Source: an uncultured Anaerobutyricum sp.
Lineage (GTDB): Bacteria; Bacillota; Clostridia; Lachnospirales; Lachnospiraceae
Direction: 5' to 3'
Length of the DNA stretch: 8,467 bases
NCBI RefSeq assembly: GCF_934307085.1
Contig: NZ_CAKRCF010000075.1
Coordinates: forward strand, 1 to 8,467
Position 1 is the stretch's first letter, and each line of letters opens with the position of its first letter. The notes below the pieces were generated by a model. It had not been told where the DNA came from and made no database searches. It was given only the letters and a program-made list of their open reading frames with translations. This document shows, one piece after another, positions 5,901 to 8,467 of this stretch. A program made the translations under genes and the position numbers.

Positions 5901-8327
5901 GGTATTGAGAGCGGCAAGGCGTATACAAAGTCAAGAACGATGAAAGTCACAGATAAATACCTTGCTTCTGTCAGTGTAGATGGAAAGGAAGTTACTTTAG
6001 ATAAAAATGGAAATTATACGCTTATACCGAAAAATGATACATATAAGATTGTAGCAACGGATAAAGCCGGGAATACCACAACCGTAGAAGATGTGCGTGT
6101 AAACTGGAAGGAAGTAAAAGCTCCATCCGTAGCAAGTAAGGTGTATACAGGAAAGAACCAGACTGCGGATATTTCAGACACAGAAGAATATACCGTAGCA
6201 GAAAATAAGGGCGGTATCGAAGTGGGAACCTATAAGGTTATCCTTCAGTTAAAAAATACCGTAGATTATAAATGGCAGAAAGAAAAAGCAGGAGAAGCAA
6301 AGACAGCGGTTTCATTTGAGATTACAAAGGCAGTACCGAAGGTCACAGCACCACGCAAAAACATGCTCATTTATAATGGAAAGGAACAGGAATTAGTTGC
6401 TTCGGGCGAGACGACAGGCGGTACGATGGAATATTCCTTAGATGGTACAGTGTGGTCAGAAGACGTCCCAAAAGCAAAGAATGCAGGAATTTATCTGGTA
6501 TCTTACCGTGTCAAAGGCGATAAGAACTTTACAGATGTAAAACCAGAGAGCGTTTCTGTAAGTATTGGACAGAAGCAGGTTTCCCTTGTATGGAGTGATA
6601 CAGAGTTTACATACAATGGCAAGACACAGATGCCAACAGCAGCCGTAAAGGGAGATACTCTGGCGGAGGGAGATAGCTGTACGGTCACTGTGACTGGTGG
6701 GCAGAAGGATGCTGGAACTTATACCGCAGAGGTGACAAAGATAAGCAATAGCAATTATAAACTTCCGGCGGACGCAACAACGACATTTACCATTCAGGAA
6801 AAAGAGATAAAAGTCACCTGGGGCAAGACAGAATTCATTTATGATAAGACTGCAAAATGTCCGGCAGCGACTGCAACAGGGTTAGAGAATAACGATACCT
6901 GTGGCATCCTTGTAATCGGAGAAGCGGTAAATGCCGGAACCCATACCGCAACAGCAGTAAAGACGACAAATAAGAACTATAAACTGTCTGGAAAGGAAGC
7001 GAGAAGTTTTACAATCGCACCAAAAGAGATTGGTATCCGCTGGGGCAAGACAGAATTTATCTATGATGGTACAGCAAAACTTCCTGTAGCAGAAGCAACT
7101 GGCTTAGAAAAGGGAGATAGTTGTACAATTACGGTAAAAGGAGAGGCAACCGATGCCGGAACTTATACAGCAGAGGCAGTAAGAGTAAGCAATGAAAACT
7201 ATAAATTGCCAGAAAACTGTAAGACAGAATTTATTATTCGTAAAGCAACGACAGAGATTATCAACGCTCCAGAAGCAGTAGAAGGACTTGTCTATAATGG
7301 GCAGGTACAGAAACTTCTCACCGCAGGCAAGGTAAAGGATGGTACCTTCCAGTATAAGATAGGGGACGGCGAATGGACAGAAGAAGTCCCAGCGGCAAAG
7401 AATGCCGGAACCTATACGATTTCTTATCGTGTGATGGGAAATAATAATCATGTAGATTCTGAGGAAGAACAGCTTACCGTAACGATTTCTAAAAAAGATG
7501 CCGTAGTAACAGCCAATGATACAAAGAAAATCATAGGACAGCGTGACCCGAAACTTACATATAAGGTAAGTGGAACAGCAGGCAATGACAATCTGGCCGG
7601 AATCCTTATTTACAGAAGACCGGGAGAAAAGGTTGGAAAATATCCTATCCTTGTTTCACAAAAAGAGGGAGCAAATCCAAACTATAGCATAACCTTTAAG
7701 AATGGAACCTTTACGATTGAGCAAAAAGACCAGTCAAAATTAAATGGTAATGCAATCGAAAAGCTGAAACTTCCACTTCTCCTTGCAAAAGGAAAAGGCG
7801 GAAATAAGAGTATCACTATTTCCTGGTTACGATACAGCGGAGCAAGCGGTTACGAAGCTTACTGGTCTTACTGCGATGGCAAGAAGAACTATAAGAAGTT
7901 TGCAACCGTAAAGAATAACAAGCTTACAGTAACCCATAAGAAGTTAAAGAATAACCGTGATTACAAGTACTATATCGCAGCGTACCGCATAGAAAATGGC
8001 AAAAAGATCTATCTTGCAAAATCCAATGTGTTACACGTGGCGATGAAACAGTCGAAGTTTACCAATGCCAAATCCATTACTTTAAATAAGAAAAAGGTAA
8101 CCTTAAAGGTAAATAAGACCTTTAAGATTCAGGCAAAAGTAAAACTAGCAAGTAAGAAGAAAAAGCAGATGGTTCACGAAAAAGCATACCGTTACTATAC
8201 AGATAACAGTAACGTAGCAACGGTATCGAAAAAAGGTGTGATTACAGCAAAAGCGAAAGGAAGCTGTCTCATCTATGTACTCACAAACAATGGAGTTTAT
8301 CAGAAGATAAAAGTTACAGTTAAATAA
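2904..8327 (+). CDS. Giant secreted multi-domain protein with MBG/Ig-like modules
   Basis: An 1807-residue exported protein, probably an adhesin or surface stalk; no catalytic domain is recognised. Residues 1-34 are a signal peptide (basic MKTKEKQKRW, hydrophobic core, VFA cleavage after A34). Residues 35-80 are polar linker, and 81-272 a unique AT-rich-coded head. Residues 274-312 hold an HNHSWKY motif and a cysteine pair (C295, C304). MBG/Ig-like modules follow at about 313-390, 392-478, 480-567, 570-640, 641-725, 726-802, 803-882, 884-992 (Ig-like, ends LDATP), 993-1068, 1070-1143, 1144-1222, three tandem copies over 1225-1448, 1449-1530 and 1531-1607 (MBG_2-like). An Fn3-like module (1608-1715) and a Big_2-like module (1718-1807) close it. 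Typical signatures are YNG near module starts and AGTYT before the last strand. No LPXTG, SLH or transmembrane anchor is seen; the last ~190 residues are very lysine-rich. The start has a strong ribosome binding site (2890-2896). The divergent regulator is the likely controller (inference). Confidence 0.9.
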   Translation: MKTKEKQKRWSTFFAMVLAMIMVANMALPTVVFASGSQDKTETTSGKVTKKTATQQLDEENQKTVSVKEKVATQANEEQIVISKVDVILKITNEMEKVLENDGGGIPKEYNSETDTFGIYKHTKTIPSIMDVKLYDKYENEYSMDELNKKLENEDHSFFIAYGWMDKMNINFNNSTYKKLEYVTSILPEHPYYYFVSIENLYDFVGGEGSLSNYGNVIIGDSTNINVYIEKKKVDTKLSIVNYDKEGEKYGGSWKIISKLGTPNNILNLKQASMHNHSWKYKQDTQTTNKILAYCTQPEYKDGCSYQGEDHALTLDLDAKDMEYTGNEYDKASVINNISSITGATCGEIYYEGTKGTNYKKSTTPPINLGTYTASVTLGGVTATKTFTISKLDSKYTNPTAKTLTYNGTEQELVNRGQTEHGKLWYCLKDSGTWQEGTVPKAKDAKKYTVLYYLEGDSTHEDVGSQSDPAGSVEVTIEPKDITATITPNGGTYGNVTEATVALDGVVEDDKDTVSVDLRYSGEANDDSTVTDSVKVPEKAGSYTVSTGTVSNTNYKLKGDSKPFTIAKAKVSAPSISSKEYTGEIQTADVKETPLYEVKENKGGTEAGSYDVVLSLKDAANYTWETTEEKELKVSFIITRTSNTWKTEPSVKGWTYGENHEAPVAEPMYGKDTLVVEYRPADAEDSAYTTEEPKDVGDYKVRFTVAETESYGSLSKVLEFTIQKASKEAPKVTAVPETVKGQGNGQITGVDPSMEYRKDGDKDYTAITGENVTGLQAGTYFVRYKESKNYNASKEVEVIIADGTQLTITLPSNQEGYTLTVDKNALDWHEEATLTFTLKEGYTKTEDFAVLVNGKKVELNDKDSYVIRGIETNMEVTVTGVKDTIAPTGSITIGRQKWDTFNEKITFDTFFNKKQEIVLKAEDAGSDIQEISYYLSHKAMTLKEIKEVKEADWTVYSKAFFLMPDNEYVIYVKVTDKAGNVTYLSSDGIVLDATPARITGIESGKAYTKSRTMKVTDKYLASVSVDGKEVTLDKNGNYTLIPKNDTYKIVATDKAGNTTTVEDVRVNWKEVKAPSVASKVYTGKNQTADISDTEEYTVAENKGGIEVGTYKVILQLKNTVDYKWQKEKAGEAKTAVSFEITKAVPKVTAPRKNMLIYNGKEQELVASGETTGGTMEYSLDGTVWSEDVPKAKNAGIYLVSYRVKGDKNFTDVKPESVSVSIGQKQVSLVWSDTEFTYNGKTQMPTAAVKGDTLAEGDSCTVTVTGGQKDAGTYTAEVTKISNSNYKLPADATTTFTIQEKEIKVTWGKTEFIYDKTAKCPAATATGLENNDTCGILVIGEAVNAGTHTATAVKTTNKNYKLSGKEARSFTIAPKEIGIRWGKTEFIYDGTAKLPVAEATGLEKGDSCTITVKGEATDAGTYTAEAVRVSNENYKLPENCKTEFIIRKATTEIINAPEAVEGLVYNGQVQKLLTAGKVKDGTFQYKIGDGEWTEEVPAAKNAGTYTISYRVMGNNNHVDSEEEQLTVTISKKDAVVTANDTKKIIGQRDPKLTYKVSGTAGNDNLAGILIYRRPGEKVGKYPILVSQKEGANPNYSITFKNGTFTIEQKDQSKLNGNAIEKLKLPLLLAKGKGGNKSITISWLRYSGASGYEAYWSYCDGKKNYKKFATVKNNKLTVTHKKLKNNRDYKYYIAAYRIENGKKIYLAKSNVLHVAMKQSKFTNAKSITLNKKKVTLKVNKTFKIQAKVKLASKKKKQMVHEKAYRYYTDNSNVATVSKKGVITAKAKGSCLIYVLTNNGVYQKIKVTVK
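4611..6332 (+). repeat. Recurring module 'C' in the giant protein (two copies)
   Basis: Copies lie at about 4611-4823 and 6111-6332 (residues 570-640 and 1070-1143). Shared features are APS.SSK.YTG..QTAD near the start, then ENKGG.E.G(S/T)Y and a W-containing strand (NYTWE / DYKWQ) before SF.IT. The spacing of about 1500 bases means the second copy opens a second cycle of module types. Confidence 0.7.
6576..7247 (+). repeat. Three tandem MBG-type modules of ~224 bp
   Basis: Units at about 6576-6803, 6804-7025 and 7026-7247 encode about 74-76 residues each. Each unit has VxWxxTEF.Y, a G(D/N).C. turn, an AGT(Y/H)TA strand and an NYKL strand ahead of the final strand (FTI or FII). Units 2 and 3 are the closest, sharing TGGGGCAAGACAGAATT and similar codons, which suggests recent duplication or gene conversion. 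Confidence 0.75.
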
Positions 8328-8345
8328 TGCTTCATAAAACAACTT

Positions 8346-8463
8346 CTGATTTGTCGATTTGAACAGACGCCGTTATTTAAGACACTGTAGCCGAATTTTC
8401 AGAAGTCTTTAGATAAGAAACATAAAAATATCCTATTTTGTTCCGTTGTGCTAAACGCTCCAT
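8346..8463 (+). repeat. Dispersed ~120-bp repeat, copy 2 (rightward)
   Basis: It begins CTGATTTGTCGATTTGAACA (8346-8365), 18 bases after the giant gene's stop codon, and ends ATTTTGTTCCGTTGTGC plus TAAACGCTCCAT (8435-8463). Both ends match the leftward copy at 20-142. The middle is diverged but alignable in patches (for example GCCGA..TT..CAG and TAAGA). ACTTCTGA (8342-8349) could pair with TCAGAAGT (8399-8406) across a 49-base loop, but this is not kept in the other copy. No convincing terminator for the giant gene is seen outside this element. Confidence 0.7.
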
Positions 8464-8467
8464 TTTG

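Larger units (their letters stand above)
4077..7493 (+). repeat. Recurring module 'B' in the giant protein (three copies)
   Basis: Copies lie at about 4077-4338, 6333-6569 and 7248-7493 (residues 392-478, 1144-1222, 1449-1530). All share a YNGxxQxLx start, a Gly-Thr/Lys strand ending in a Tyr, a VPxAKxA motif (VPKAKDAKKY, VPKAKNAGIY, VPAAKNAGTY) and a closing TISK/SIGQ-like strand. They are separated by other module types, so the block order looks shuffled rather than simply duplicated. Confidence 0.7.

Noticed and set aside
8342..8406. Terminator for the giant gene from ACTTCTGA / TCAGAAGT
   Set aside because: The loop is 49 bases and the following T run is only three, and the pairing is not kept in the other repeat copy.

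Overview
The window looks like a chromosomal segment from a low-GC, Gram-positive gut Clostridium relative, most likely a Lachnospiraceae member. This rests on the AT-rich base composition, purine-rich ribosome binding sites, a QueH-type queuosine enzyme and a very long secreted protein built from MBG/Ig-like modules. The family assignment is inference; no rRNA or species marker is present.

Layout, left to right. (1) 20-142: one copy of a roughly 120-bp dispersed repeat, pointing left. (2) 179-886 (+): queH, epoxyqueuosine reductase; its last ~20 codons appear to be made from another copy of the same repeat. (3) 887-1307: no large gene. This stretch holds a leftward-acting terminator, a possible 28-aa ORF, a long hairpin resembling the right end of an IS200/IS605 (TnpB-type) element, and the terminator of the next gene. 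(4) 1308-2558 (-): a regulator with an N-terminal XRE/Cro-type HTH and a C-terminal LuxR/GerE-type HTH joined by a helical middle. (5) 2559-2903: a divergent control region with back-to-back promoters, a 16-bp perfect dyad, a 10-bp palindrome and an extended -10 promoter. (6) 2904-8327 (+): a 1807-residue secreted protein with a signal peptide, an AT-rich unique head, about fifteen MBG/Ig-like modules, and Fn3-like and Big_2-like C-terminal modules. (7) 8346-8463: a second copy of the dispersed repeat, inverted relative to the first. A 29-bp segment with one mismatch therefore brackets almost the whole window as an inverted repeat.

How the parts may work together (inference): the two-headed DNA-binding protein and the giant surface/secreted protein share one control region and probably form a regulator-target pair, with the regulator deciding when the very costly adhesin-like protein is made. 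queH is a housekeeping tRNA-modification gene and probably unrelated to the pair. The inverted repeats and the IS605-like remnant suggest an accessory, rearrangement-prone locus. The regulator/giant-protein pair is the best candidate here for a poorly described system.
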